Positions 18,202 through 28,000 are shown, counted from the first letter of the stretch. The stretch: DNA of 64,000 bases from an uncultured Bacteroidales bacterium (GCA_944323805.1 CALUTW010000003.1:1-64000), one strand, 5' to 3'. A program made the numbers and translations. The notes: generated by a model from the sequence alone, not told the origin.

Positions 18202-18240
18202 AAGGGGGCTGACTGAAATGTAAAGGTCAAGCCCCTTTTT
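18202..18240 (+). terminator. Intrinsic terminator after the acidic protein gene
   Basis: AAGGGGGCTGAC pairs with GTCAAGCCCCTT with a small bulge, and a run of T follows at 18236-18240. Confidence 0.7.
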
Positions 18241-18251
18241 CGTGTCATCAC

Positions 18252-18283
18252 TTTGCGAAATGGCGGCTTTTTGCATATTTTTG
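18252..18283 (+). promoter_or_regulatory. Promoter of the CLC gene
   Basis: TTTG at 18252-18255 and TATTTTTG at 18276-18283 are 20 bp apart. The first ATG of the downstream gene is 27 bp further on, which supports the start at 18310. Confidence 0.7.
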
Positions 18284-18309
18284 CATGAGCTGACGGGAGT
18301 ATCCCGGTC

Positions 18310-20109
18310 ATGCGCGGAATGGACATGGGGTCGGACAGTAAATTCAGGAATATCCTAAGGCAGGTCAGGGCTATGATGTCGGAGAAGGAGCTGATGCTCC
18401 TGCTCTCGATAATTGTAGGCATTGCGTGCGGACTGGCAGCTGTAATATTGAAGCTTGCCATAGAGTTTATACATGGCAGCATCACATCATGGTTTGACGG
18501 GGAGGCATACAACTATCTCTACCTGATATATCCGGGATTCGGAATGCTGCTGGCCATGCTTTTTGTCCGTTATGTCATCAAGGACAATATCGGCCATGGC
18601 GTGACGAAGGTGCTGCTGGCTGTCTCAAAGAACGAGTCCAGGATACGACCCCACAACATGTGGTCATCGCTGGTTGCCAGTTCAGTTACAATCGGGTTCG
18701 GAGGTTCTGTCGGTGCAGAGGCCCCTATCGTGTACACGGGTGCTGCCATAGGCTCGAACATAGCCAGGAAGATGGGGCTTTCCTATAAGAACATGACCAT
18801 TCTTCTTGGTTGCGGGGCGGCCGGAGCTGTTGCAGGTATCTTCAAGGCGCCTTTGGCGGGGGTGCTGTTCACGCTGGAGATACTTCTGTTCAATATCTCC
18901 ATGTCTTCAATCCTTCCTCTGCTGATGTCGACTGTCTCCGCAACGGTCATTTCATATGTCTTTCTCGGGGATTCCCTCCCGTTCGAATGTACGCTGTCTC
19001 CTTTCGAGATGCGCAATATCCCTTTCTATGTACTTCTCGGGCTGTTCTGCGCAGGATGTTCGATATACTTTACCCGGACGACACTGTGGCTCGAGGATAA
19101 GATAAAATCGATTGAGGATCCGTTCAGCCGCTGGGGCATATCGGCCGCGTGCCTCGGTCTTCTTATTTTCCTTTTCCCTCCTCTTTATGGCGAGGGCTAT
19201 GAGGACCTGAGCATATTGCTGAACGGTGGTACCATTGATTTTGAGGGGGAGACGCTGCTTGCTTTCTTTATGGACAGGAAGTGGTCGATTCCCATATTCT
19301 TCATGCTCATATTGCTTCTGAAGGTGTTCTCGATGTCGTTTACCAATGCCGGGGGAGGTGTCGGAGGTACATTCGGACCGACTCTATTCGTGGGGGCTGT
19401 GGCAGGTTTTGTGCTGTCGAGGACTGTCAATCTCCTGTTTGCAGGGACGTCTGTATCGGTGCCGGAACAGAATTTCGTGCTTGTGGGCATGGCAGGTCTC
19501 ATGGCAGGCGTGATGCAGGCGCCGATGACGGCAATCTTCCTTATTGCGGAGATATCAGGCGGGTATGAGCTTCTCGTACCGCTGATACTGACTTCCACCA
19601 TATCGTTCGGGGCGACAAGGGCAATCGAGCCTTATTCAATCTATACCAAACGAATAGCGAAGAAAGGCGAGTTGCTTACGCATGACAGCGACCAGGCAGT
19701 GCTGACACTTCTGAAGACGACAGACCTCATAGAGAACGACTTCACTACAGTGAAGATAGACGCCACACTGGGGGAGCTTGTCGATGTCATTTCGGATTCA
19801 TCGAGGAACATCTTCCCTGTGGTGGATTCAAAGTATCATTTCCAGGGCTATGTCTCTCTTGAGGATGTCAGGAAGGATATGTTCAAGAAGGAGCTCTATG
19901 ACAGGATGCATGTCTACAATTATATGAAATCGTCCCCGGCCTATGTGCTGTCGGGGGAGAAGATGGACAGTGTGATGAGAAAGTTCGAGAAGACCGATGC
20001 CTGGAATCTTCCCGTCGTGGACGAGGACAGGACTTATCTCGGGTTCGTCTCAAAGTCCAAGATTTTTTCGGCCTACCGGGACAGGCTGAAACAGGTATCG
20101 CATGACTGA
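18310..20109 (+). CDS. CLC-type chloride channel/transporter with CBS domains
   Basis: A 599-residue integral membrane protein of the CLC family that moves chloride, fluoride or other anions. The transmembrane part shows GSVGAEAPIVYTG, equivalent to the GxEGP filter and gating-glutamate segment, and AGGGVGGTFGPTLFVGA, equivalent to GGxFxP. The soluble C-terminus (about 455-595) has two CBS-like modules, for example IFPVVDSKYHFQGYVSLEDV and NLPVVDEDRTYLGFVSKSKI, typical nucleotide-sensing regulators. It is followed by the tex gene after 12 bp. Confidence 0.93.
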   Translation: MRGMDMGSDSKFRNILRQVRAMMSEKELMLLLSIIVGIACGLAAVILKLAIEFIHGSITSWFDGEAYNYLYLIYPGFGMLLAMLFVRYVIKDNIGHGVTKVLLAVSKNESRIRPHNMWSSLVASSVTIGFGGSVGAEAPIVYTGAAIGSNIARKMGLSYKNMTILLGCGAAGAVAGIFKAPLAGVLFTLEILLFNISMSSILPLLMSTVSATVISYVFLGDSLPFECTLSPFEMRNIPFYVLLGLFCAGCSIYFTRTTLWLEDKIKSIEDPFSRWGISAACLGLLIFLFPPLYGEGYEDLSILLNGGTIDFEGETLLAFFMDRKWSIPIFFMLILLLKVFSMSFTNAGGGVGGTFGPTLFVGAVAGFVLSRTVNLLFAGTSVSVPEQNFVLVGMAGLMAGVMQAPMTAIFLIAEISGGYELLVPLILTSTISFGATRAIEPYSIYTKRIAKKGELLTHDSDQAVLTLLKTTDLIENDFTTVKIDATLGELVDVISDSSRNIFPVVDSKYHFQGYVSLEDVRKDMFKKELYDRMHVYNYMKSSPAYVLSGEKMDSVMRKFEKTDAWNLPVVDEDRTYLGFVSKSKIFSAYRDRLKQVSHD

Positions 20110-20121
20110 TAACCATTGTTT

Positions 20122-22257
20122 ATGAAGGAAATCTATATAAGGGAAATAGCCGCAAGGCTGGGTGTAAAGGAATGGCAGGTAGAGAATTGTGCCGATCTGT
20201 TTGATTCAGGCTCGACCATACCGTTCATCAGCCGGTACAGGAAGGAGAAGACCGGGGGACTCGACGATGTCGCAGTAGCGGAAATACGCCACTGGAAAGA
20301 CGTGTTCGACGAGATGGAAAAGCGCAAGGAGTCGGTGCTCGGGACTATCTCGGCTGCCGGAGGACTGACAGATGACCTCAGGGCCAGGATTGAGGGATGT
20401 ACGGATGCAAGGGAGCTGGAGGACCTCTATCTTCCTTTCAAGCCGAAACGGCGGACAAGGGCTACTGTGGCAAAGGAGGCAGGGCTTGAACCTCTTGCTG
20501 ACAGGATGTTCAATGTGTCTGTTCAGAATCCCGAGGCCGAGGCTGCCGCATATCTCAATGATAAGGTGGCTTCAGTTGAAGATGCCCTTGCAGGGGCCAG
20601 GGATATTATTGCTGAGCGTCTGAGCGAGACGGCATCTGTAAGGGAGACGTTGCGGTCAATATTCAATACCAGAAGGCTTGTCTCCAAGGCTACCAGGAAG
20701 GCAAACGAGCCGGAGGCCCGGAAGTATAAGGGCTATTTCGACTATTCGGAGCCGCTGTCAAGGATGGCACCGCACAGGGTGCTTGCAGTATTGAGGGCGG
20801 AAGCGGAGGGCTATGTGTCAGTCAGGATAGATGCAGATGCCGAGAAATGCGGGAACAAGATATATTATGACTTCTGTCAGGAGCGCAGATATCCGTCGCA
20901 GGCTCTTGCCGTCCATATCCGGGCGGCTGTGGACGATGCCTATAAGCGGCTTCTCGAGCCTTCGATTACAAACGAGGTCATCAAGGATGCTAAGGAAAGG
21001 GCTGACAGGGAGTCCGTACGGGTCTTCGGAGAGAATCTGAGGCAACTTCTTCTCGCCCCTCCTGTCGGACAGAAACGCGTGCTGGCCATAGACCCGGGGC
21101 TGCGTACCGGCTGCAAGGTGGTTTGTCTTGACGCCCAGGGCAACCTGCTGCATTATGAGACGATTTTCCCGCATCCTCCGGCCAATGACAAGGTCCGGTC
21201 GATAAAGGCGGTGTCGGAAATGATTGCAAAGTATGACATAGAGGTCATTGCAATCGGAAACGGTACGGCGGGGCGGGAGACCGAGGCCTTCATCAAGAGG
21301 ATTCCGCTTCCGGCCGGGGTCAAGGTCTATTCCGTAAGCGAGGATGGCGCATCAATATATTCTGCATCCGATGTTGCGCGAGAGGAGTTCCCTGACCAGG
21401 ATGTGACAGTAAGGGGTGCGGTCTCCATAGGGAGAAGACTGATGGACCCTCTCGCAGAGCTGGTCAAGATAGATCCGAAATCCCTCGGGGTAGGGCAGTA
21501 TCAGCATGATGTCGACCAGGGCCTGCTGCGGGAGACGCTCGACAATACGGTTGAAAGCTGTGTCAACAGTGTCGGTGTCAATGTCAATACCGCAAGCCCG
21601 TATCTCTTGAGCTATGTGGCAGGAATAGGGCCTTCTCTGGCATCGAATATCGTGGAGTACAGGTCCGGGCATGGACCATACAGGTCGCGTAATGACCTGT
21701 CGAAGGTAAAGCGCCTGGGGGAAAAGGCTTTCGAGCAGTGTGCAGGGTTCCTGCGCATACCGGGTGCTGACAATCCTCTTGACAATTCGGCAGTACATCC
21801 GGAATGTTATCATATCGTGGAGAAAATGGCTGCAGACCTTGATGTCTCTACACAGGAGCTTGTCGGGAATGAGTCCTTGTGCTCAAGGATTTCCCCGGAA
21901 AGGTATGTCGAAGGGGATTTCGGGTTGCCGACTGTCAATGACATTATCAATGAACTGAAGAAGCCCGGCAGGGACCCGCGCGAATCGGCATCCGAATTCG
22001 AATTCTCTGAGGACATACATTCCATTGATGACCTTGTGGAGGGAATGGTGCTTCCCGGGATTGTCACAAATATCACGGCATTCGGGGCGTTCGTGGACAT
22101 CGGTATCAAGCAGAACGGCCTTATCCATGTGTCAAAGATGGGTGTAAGGCACCTTACCGACCCGTCAAAAGTCCTGAAGCTGCACCAGCATGTACAGGTT
22201 GAGGTCATCGGTGTCGATTTTGACCGCTCCCGCATTGCCCTGCGTCTCGTGAAATGA
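20122..22257 (+). CDS. tex: Tex family RNA-binding transcription accessory protein
   Basis: A 711-residue cytosolic nucleic-acid-binding protein. It has the Tex N-terminal helical domain, a YqgF/RNase H-like domain (VLAIDPGLRTGCKVV; EVIAIGNGTAGRETE), helix-hairpin-helix motifs (AGIGPSLASNIVEYR), and a C-terminal S1 domain (GIVTNITAFGAFVDIGI; NGLIHVSKMG). I use the ATG at 20122; a TTG two codons earlier is the only longer option. It is likely co-transcribed with the CLC gene. The 53-bp repeat cluster B begins four bases after its stop. Confidence 0.94.
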   Translation: MKEIYIREIAARLGVKEWQVENCADLFDSGSTIPFISRYRKEKTGGLDDVAVAEIRHWKDVFDEMEKRKESVLGTISAAGGLTDDLRARIEGCTDARELEDLYLPFKPKRRTRATVAKEAGLEPLADRMFNVSVQNPEAEAAAYLNDKVASVEDALAGARDIIAERLSETASVRETLRSIFNTRRLVSKATRKANEPEARKYKGYFDYSEPLSRMAPHRVLAVLRAEAEGYVSVRIDADAEKCGNKIYYDFCQERRYPSQALAVHIRAAVDDAYKRLLEPSITNEVIKDAKERADRESVRVFGENLRQLLLAPPVGQKRVLAIDPGLRTGCKVVCLDAQGNLLHYETIFPHPPANDKVRSIKAVSEMIAKYDIEVIAIGNGTAGRETEAFIKRIPLPAGVKVYSVSEDGASIYSASDVAREEFPDQDVTVRGAVSIGRRLMDPLAELVKIDPKSLGVGQYQHDVDQGLLRETLDNTVESCVNSVGVNVNTASPYLLSYVAGIGPSLASNIVEYRSGHGPYRSRNDLSKVKRLGEKAFEQCAGFLRIPGADNPLDNSAVHPECYHIVEKMAADLDVSTQELVGNESLCSRISPERYVEGDFGLPTVNDIINELKKPGRDPRESASEFEFSEDIHSIDDLVEGMVLPGIVTNITAFGAFVDIGIKQNGLIHVSKMGVRHLTDPSKVLKLHQHVQVEVIGVDFDRSRIALRLVK

Positions 22258-22260
22258 TGC

Positions 22261-22411
22261 TGGTGTGACATCTCGGCAGGGGGGACATCTGCTGCATTTC
22301 TGCGTCCAGGTGTCTCTCCGTGATGGTACACCTGCCACGGTTTCCGGACATTTCTGGTCCAGGTGTCCCCGCGAAGGGGACACCGGCATGGATTTCTCGC
22401 ATTTCTGCATT
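22261..22411. repeat. 53-bp imperfect tandem repeats, cluster B
   Basis: Units start at 22306 and 22359, with a partial unit before them. The best unit, CCAGGTGTCTCTCCGTGATG followed by GTACACCTGCCACGG and TTTCCGGACATTTCTGG, closely matches the unit at 445-497 and has the same 53-bp length. The cluster lies between tex and the tRNA-Val promoter. No gene is present. Confidence 0.75.
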
Positions 22412-22438
22412 GCAGAGTAAAAGATGCTGTAAAAAAAT

Positions 22439-22469
22439 TTTGCAGGAACGAAATTCTTTTCTACATTTG
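22439..22469 (+). promoter_or_regulatory. Promoter of tRNA-Val
   Basis: TTTG at 22439-22442 and TACATTTG at 22462-22469 have the 19-bp spacing typical of strong Bacteroidota promoters. Confidence 0.75.
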
Positions 22470-22528
22470 CAATCCCTTAATCAAAGAGGATACAATAACG
22501 TTCTTGTCAAACATATTAAATCCCAATA

Positions 22529-22606
22529 GGGAGCTTAGCTCAGTTGGTTCAGAGCGTCTGCCTTACAAGCAGAGGGTCGGGGGTTCGACTCCCTCAGCTC
22601 CCACCA
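22529..22606 (+). tRNA. tRNA-Val (anticodon TAC)
   Basis: The acceptor GGGAGCT pairs with AGCTCCC. The D arm contains AGTTGGTTCAGA. The anticodon stem TCTGC/GCAGA closes the loop CTTACAA, with TAC at 22564-22566. The T arm contains GGTTCGACTCC, discriminator A follows, and CCA is encoded. Confidence 0.96.
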
Positions 22607-22629
22607 CCCGAAAGGGTAAATCAAAGCAA

Positions 22630-22664
22630 AATCCTGAAGTCCTGCGACTTCGGGATTTTTTTTG
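22630..22664 (+). terminator. Intrinsic terminator after tRNA-Val
   Basis: AATCCTGAAGTC (22630-22641) pairs with GACTTCGGGATT (22646-22657) around a CTGC loop with one G-T wobble, followed by eight T residues (22656-22663). Confidence 0.88.
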
Positions 22665-22747
22665 TTTATGGCCGGGATTGCAAATAGATAGCGAAATAGG
22701 GGAGCAGTAGGGCAAGGTAATAAAATAAGAAATAATGTTTGTCTCGC

Positions 22748-22872
22748 TCTATAATCTGCATCGATTGTCTATTGAAATGGAGTAGATTTTATTATAGACT
22801 TTATTATATATAAATCCATATTATAGGTTTATTTACCTATATTTTGTGATTATAGATTATTTAGTCTATAAT
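22748..22872. promoter_or_regulatory. AT-rich block with four ATTATAGA boxes
   Basis: The octamer ATTATAGA occurs at 22791-22798 and 22849-22856, and its complement TCTATAAT at 22748-22755 and 22865-22872. The last two form a perfect inverted repeat around TTATTTAG. A related ATTATAGG lies between. The block is much more AT rich than its surroundings and ends at a promoter. It may be an operator cluster, or simply AT-rich foreign DNA. Confidence 0.4.
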
Positions 22873-22874
22873 TA

Positions 22875-22905
22875 TTGGTATGATTAAAGAAAATTAATAC
22901 CTTTG
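22875..22905 (+). promoter_or_regulatory. Promoter just before the shortened GNAT gene
   Basis: TTGG at 22875-22878 and TACCTTTG at 22898-22905 are 19 bp apart. Transcription would begin only a few bases before the ATG at 22918, giving a nearly leaderless mRNA. Confidence 0.6.
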
Positions 22906-22917
22906 CCATCAAACCAA

Positions 22918-23271
22918 ATGCTGTCCCCGCAGGCCGAAGAGGCGTTGAGGCATGTCGATACATTGTGTATAATGCAGGATAACCGGCGCTGCATGGGTTT
23001 TATGGGCGTGCAGGAACGTAAGATAGAAATGCTCTTTCTCCATCCTGACTATTTCCGTAAAGGGCTGGGCAAAATGTTCGTGGAACATGCGTTCCGGGAC
23101 CTGAATGTGGAATATGTGGATGTAAACGAGCAGAATTATGATGCTGTGAAGTTTTACACGCGCATGGGCTTCCGGACATTCAGGTATAACGAATATGACA
23201 GCAGCGGTAATCCGTTCCCGATCCTGGAAATGAAGATTTGTTGCCGATGCTTTCAGTCAATTGAATCTTAG
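22918..23271 (+). pseudogene. GNAT N-acetyltransferase, N-terminally shortened
   Basis: The 117 residues from the ATG at 22918 contain the acetyl-CoA-binding half of a GNAT fold: MGFMGVQERKIEMLFLHPDYF, then the loop RKGLGKMFVEHA, then VDVNEQNYDAVKFYTRMGF, and a PILEMKI ending. It resembles YjaB-like acetyltransferases, which are about 50 residues longer at the N-terminus (first strand and helices). The DNA upstream is AT rich and codes for nothing similar in any frame, so the 5' part seems lost and replaced. A well-formed promoter abuts the fragment, so it may still be expressed. Its 3' end overlaps the convergent sigma gene by 15 bp. Activity is doubtful. Confidence 0.65.
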
Positions 23272-23841
23272 GGAAGAGTAAGACGAGGACATGAGGATTA
23301 TAAATGCCGGGAGATAATCCTTGAGGGCATCTTTCAGGATAGACAGCACTTTGGAGATTTCATAGGTAACCTGTCTGCCCGTCATATTGTATTTCTGTGC
23401 GATTTCCTTGTAACTCAGGCCTTTCAGTCTGTCGAGAAAAATCCGGGAGGAAATGTAGCCTGATTTTTTCAGACTGTCGTTGCAGATGTCCATGACTTCT
23501 CTGCTGAACAGGCTGAAGTCCATCTTGTCATTTTCGAGGATGCTAATGTTCTGTGCATCGATTGCCTTGATTCTCAGATTGCTGAAGATAATCTGCTCGC
23601 AGTTGCGGCGTTTGAGCCAGTTGAGGCATTTGTTCTTGACCGTACTTGCCAGATATGATTTCAATACAGAGGAATCCAGTCTTTCTGCATTCTCTATCAG
23701 TGAGATGAAACTGTCGTTGACGATATCTTCGGATGCTTCGATATTCTGGACATATGAATTTGCCAGCAATACAAGCCAGTTACGTTGCCTGTACAGGGTC
23801 TCTATCGTTTCCCAGAAATGTGTTTCCCGATTTTCCGTCAT
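23257..23841 (-). CDS. ECF-type RNA polymerase sigma factor
   Basis: A 194-residue sigma-70 family protein of the FecI-like group that pairs with FecR anti-sigma factors at Sus-like loci. Region 2 includes SEDIVNDSFISLIENAERLD, and SYLASTVKNKCLNWLKRR follows. Region 4 includes FLDRLKGLSYKEIAQKYNMTGRQVTYEISKVL with its helix-turn-helix. A hydrophobic C-terminal tail (LPAFIILM) follows, seen in some Bacteroidota homologues. It is divergent from fecR rather than upstream in the same operon, with 128 bp between them holding both promoters. Confidence 0.88.
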   Translation of the reverse strand: MTENRETHFWETIETLYRQRNWLVLLANSYVQNIEASEDIVNDSFISLIENAERLDSSVLKSYLASTVKNKCLNWLKRRNCEQIIFSNLRIKAIDAQNISILENDKMDFSLFSREVMDICNDSLKKSGYISSRIFLDRLKGLSYKEIAQKYNMTGRQVTYEISKVLSILKDALKDYLPAFIILMSSSYSSLRFN

Positions 23842-23861
23842 TCCAAAAGTTATTTCAATGG

Positions 23862-23895
23862 CAAAAATAACCGATTTTATCTGTGGATTGTCAAA
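23862..23895 (-). promoter_or_regulatory. Promoter of the ECF sigma gene
   Basis: On the minus strand TATTTTTG (23869 to 23862) is a -7 element and TTTG (23895 to 23892) a possible -33 element, about 22 bp apart. The start codon is 21 bp downstream of the -7 element. Confidence 0.55.
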
Positions 23896-23969
23896 AAAAC
23901 TATGAAATTTTTGTAAAACACGTCTTCACGATTGTCTTATATAATTGAAAACGGAAAAATAGTGCGGTT

Positions 23970-24926
23970 ATGATAATTGATGATACGCTATTGATGAAAT
24001 ACATGAGGGGCCTGTGCACCGACAAGGAAATAGATGAGATAAGCCGTTGGCTCGAAGAGTCAGATGAAAACCGGAAGGCATTCAGGGATGCGCATTTTAT
24101 TTTCGAAAGCATCCTGATGACCGCTGACCCGAAAATTCTCGCATCGCCGGTAATCCGGAAAGACAGGATGCGAACCGGGAGAGTATGGAAATATACGGCG
24201 GCAGTGATGGCCGCAGCCGCAGTCCTGGCTATCACTGTTTTTATTACCGGTCATTACAGCTTCAAGGCGATGTCTGAAGAAATGCTCGTGGTTGAAGTGC
24301 CTGCGGGCAAGATGATGACGTTTACTCTCGGGGACGGGACTGAAATAAGCCTGAATTCCGGCTCCAGGCTGGTTTATCCTCCCGTGTTCTACGGCAGGAC
24401 GCGCCATGTGGAAATTGACGGTGAGGCCAGATTTAATGTGGCACATAATCAGGAACATCCTTTTGTCGTGAATACTTTCGCGGCTGACATAACCGTTCTC
24501 GGGACAGAGTTCAATGTGCATGCGGACAGGGAAGGGAATATATTCTCGACATCGTTGCTGGAAGGGAAGGTACAGGTGTCGGATGCTTCCGGCTCAGGCA
24601 AGGATTATATCCTGACCCCAGATCAGACGATAATCCTGAAGGAGGGGGATTTCATTATTGAAAACAGGCTGGATTCGCAGGCGCTTTACTGGCCGGAAGG
24701 TCTGATCAACATCGCCGATACCGATTTCCTCAGTCTGATGTCAAGGCTTGAGACGGCTTTCGGTGTAGAGATAGTCGTCGAGAGGTCCGATATTCCGGAA
24801 ATAGATTGTACAAGCGGGGAGATAAGGGTGTCGGAAGGACTCGACAATGCATTGCGGGTACTGCAGCATGTGGCGGAATTCGAGTATGTGAAAAGTCCGT
24901 CGGCCAAGAAGGTGTATATAAGGTAA
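23970..24926 (+). CDS. FecR family anti-sigma factor
   Basis: Inner-membrane anti-sigma protein that relays a signal from the TonB receptor to the ECF sigma factor. The cytosolic N-terminus (about 1-70; LLMKYMRGLCTDKEIDEISRWL) is the sigma-binding part. One transmembrane helix follows (about 73-95, YTAAVMAAAAVLAITVFITG). The periplasmic FecR domain has VEVPAGKMMTFTLGDGTEISLNSGS, HPFVVNTFAADITVLGTEF and a C-terminal domain ending in EYVKSPSAKKVYIR. The 318-residue length is normal. It precedes the receptor whose STN domain it should contact. Confidence 0.92.
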   Translation: MIIDDTLLMKYMRGLCTDKEIDEISRWLEESDENRKAFRDAHFIFESILMTADPKILASPVIRKDRMRTGRVWKYTAAVMAAAAVLAITVFITGHYSFKAMSEEMLVVEVPAGKMMTFTLGDGTEISLNSGSRLVYPPVFYGRTRHVEIDGEARFNVAHNQEHPFVVNTFAADITVLGTEFNVHADREGNIFSTSLLEGKVQVSDASGSGKDYILTPDQTIILKEGDFIIENRLDSQALYWPEGLINIADTDFLSLMSRLETAFGVEIVVERSDIPEIDCTSGEIRVSEGLDNALRVLQHVAEFEYVKSPSAKKVYIR

Positions 24927-24998
24927 TATACAGATGTTGAACTTTAAAAGACAGGGATTTATGACATAGGAAGACAGATTATTGCCGGCAATTGAAAA

Positions 24999-25027
24999 GC
25001 CTGCAGATGTTGACGGCATCTGCAGGC
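24999..25027. other. Hairpin between fecR and the SusC gene
   Basis: A perfect 11-bp inverted repeat, GCCTGCAGATG and CATCTGCAGGC, surrounds a 7-base loop in the 160-bp gap. No T-run follows. It could be a processing site, a protein-binding palindrome or a weak terminator that separates regulator from receptor transcription. Confidence 0.45.
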
Positions 25028-25086
25028 GGGTAACAGCCGAAGCGCAAGACACAATTCGACTTATTACTAATTAATTTTACAAATGT

Positions 25087-28000
25087 ATGAATAAAAAACA
25101 AGGTATTCTGCAATTTTTCTGTAGATTGCTTATTCTGGTTGCCGTATCAGTGTTGAGTGTACACCAGATGAATGCTGCCACGCAACGGGAAGGTTCTGTT
25201 TCTCTGGAATTTGAGAATGCCCCCCTTTCGCAGGTTATGGAGACAATCAAGGACCAGTCCCAGTGCCTGTTTGTCAATAAGGGAGTGGATGTATCAAGAA
25301 CAGTAAGTATCAAGGCATCGGACAAGACTGTCAGGGAAGTCTGCGAACTTCTGTTCGTCCCGTTGAATATCCGCTTTACGATTGAAGGCTCGACAATCAT
25401 CATTGAAAACGGCCCGGAGAAGTCGGTTATTACAGGTACCGTCCTGGACGGCTCCGGAATGCCGGTGCCTGGGGCCGCCGTGCTGGTAAAAGGAACGACA
25501 GCCGGTACCATTACGGATCTGGACGGCAATTTCAATATCAGTGCCACTCCGGATAATGTCCTGATATTTTCAAGTATAGGGTATGAGACCGTTGAAGTCC
25601 CGGTAGGGAACAGGGCGACTTTTGACATTACATTGAAAGATGATTCCATTATGCTTGAGAGTGCTGTAGCAATCGGCTATGGTGTCGTAAACAAAAGGGA
25701 CTTATCCACTGCAATATCTTCGATAAAGGCTGATGACATTGCCAACCAGCCGATTTCCGATTTCAGGCAGTCGATGGCAGGAAAGATGCCTGGTGTCCAG
25801 GTAATGCAGACAAGCGGGGATCCGGAAGGAAGCGTAATGGTCAGGATCAGGGGTATCAGTTCCGCGACAGCAGGCAATGATCCTCTTTATATTGTGGATG
25901 GAGTCCCTATGGAAAATGGTCTCAATAACCTGAACTCCAACGATATCGAGTCAATGGAGGTTCTCAAGGACGCATCATCTGCCGCAATCTACGGCTCAAG
26001 GGGATCGAACGGTGTCATCCTGATAACGACCAAGAAAGGGATCTCAGAGAATCTGCAAGTGTCATATGACGGTTACTATGGCATAGAGCAGGTCTCTAAG
26101 AAAATAGACCTGATGAATGCGTATCAGTATGCACAGGTATCGAAAGAGGCTCATGATGCTGCATATTATGACCTTAATCCAGGCGGTACCGCACCGAACG
26201 GAGACAGGCCGGAATCTTTCATGAACTATCCTGTGGAACTTATACCATATCTCAACGGAGAGCCAGGATTGACTGATACTGACTGGCAGGATGCCATTTT
26301 CCGTACTGCATCCACAACAAGCCACAATATCTCGATTTCCCGCAGCGGGGAGAATGTCAATTTCTTCATATCGGGAAATTACTATTATAAGGAAGGAATC
26401 ATTATCAATTCCGATTTCGAGAAGTACTCGTTCCGTCTCAATCTTGACGGCAAGTGGAAACGGTTCAGGTACGGGGTCAATTTCTCCCCTTCATATTCCA
26501 AATCCAATAAAGTCAATGCCTCCGGTTCATACGGCTCGGGCGGAATAGTGCAGTCTGCCCTGACATCATGTCCGATATGGCCTGTATACAATTCTGACGG
26601 TTCATTCAATTTCCAGGGTAACGGATATTGGAGGATAGGTAATGACTATCAGCACAATGAAGTCCTCAATCCGGTCGCATTGGCTACCCTGCAGTCTGAA
26701 GTGATTGACCGCATGGCAATGACCGGCCGTGCATTCATCGGCCTGGACATAGTCAAGGGACTTTCGTTCCAGACATCGGTCGGAGGCTCATTCTACGGGG
26801 CTATCGACAATAAGTACCGTTCATCGGAGCTGCCTCTCCTCGGCAAAGACTATTATGATGCAAAGTCGAACCCGGAAGGATATGCTTCGGCCGGATTCTA
26901 TTTCAACTGGATAGTTGAGAACCAGTTCACATATGACAGGACTTTCGGGGACCACAAGCTCAATATAGTGCTTGTCCAGTCTGCCCAGAAAGAGACATAC
27001 AAGACTTTGAATGTGACGGCCACGGACTATCCGAACGACCACAATCAGACTATCGGGGGCGGCATTGTAAGTGACGGTGACTCCAGGACAGAGCAATGGA
27101 CACTCGCATCCTATCTTATGAGGGCGCAGTACAGCTACAAAGGCAAGTACATGTTCTCGGCTGCAATACGTGCCGACGGCTCCTCCCGTTTCGGGGAGAA
27201 CAACCGCTGGGGATATTTCCCGTCTGCCTCCGCCGCATGGCGCATTTCCGGGGAGCCGTTCTTCAGGGAGACTCCCGCCCTGTCATGGGTCAGCGACCTG
27301 AAGCTCAGGGCAAGCTATGGCCAGACAGGTAATTTCCAGATAGGCAATTACCGCCATCTTGCAACGATGGGGACTGATGACTATATCCTCGGTACAGGCA
27401 ACGGTTCGCTTGTTAACGGTTACAGGCCTACGGATGTCGCCAATCCCGATCTTACGTGGGAAAAGACATCCATGTTCAATGCCGGCCTTGACCTGAGTGT
27501 GCTGAACGGGTATTTCGGTTTGACAGCCGAGTATTACTATGCAAATACTACGGACATGTTGCTTGAAGTGCCTATCCCTCATCTGACCGGCTACAGCACT
27601 ACGCTGATGAATATCGGAAAGGTAAATAACCGCGGGTGGGAATTATCCGCGACATCCGCGCACTCATTCGCCAACGGGATAAGCTATTCCTTCAATGCCA
27701 ACTGGGCAAAGAATACCAATGAAGTGAAGGCGTTAGGCGCAAATGATGCCCCTATCATCAAATCGGGGAGTGTAGACCATGCCTATTATATTACCCAGGT
27801 AGGGGAGCCGATCGGTTCATATTACCTGCTTGTCCAGGACGGTATCTTCCGTAACGAAGAGGACCTTATGTCATATCCACATGTATCCAATGCCCGTCCG
27901 GGGGATTTCAGGTTTGTCGACATCGATGGAGACGGGGAGATCGATCTGGAGAAGGACCGTACTATTGTGGGCAATTACATGCCGGACTTTACATATGGGT

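Noticed and set aside
22665..22917. An insertion sequence or integrated element after tRNA-Val
   Set aside because: No transposase or integrase, no terminal inverted repeats and no duplicate of the tRNA 3' end were found; only the AT-rich composition hints at transfer.
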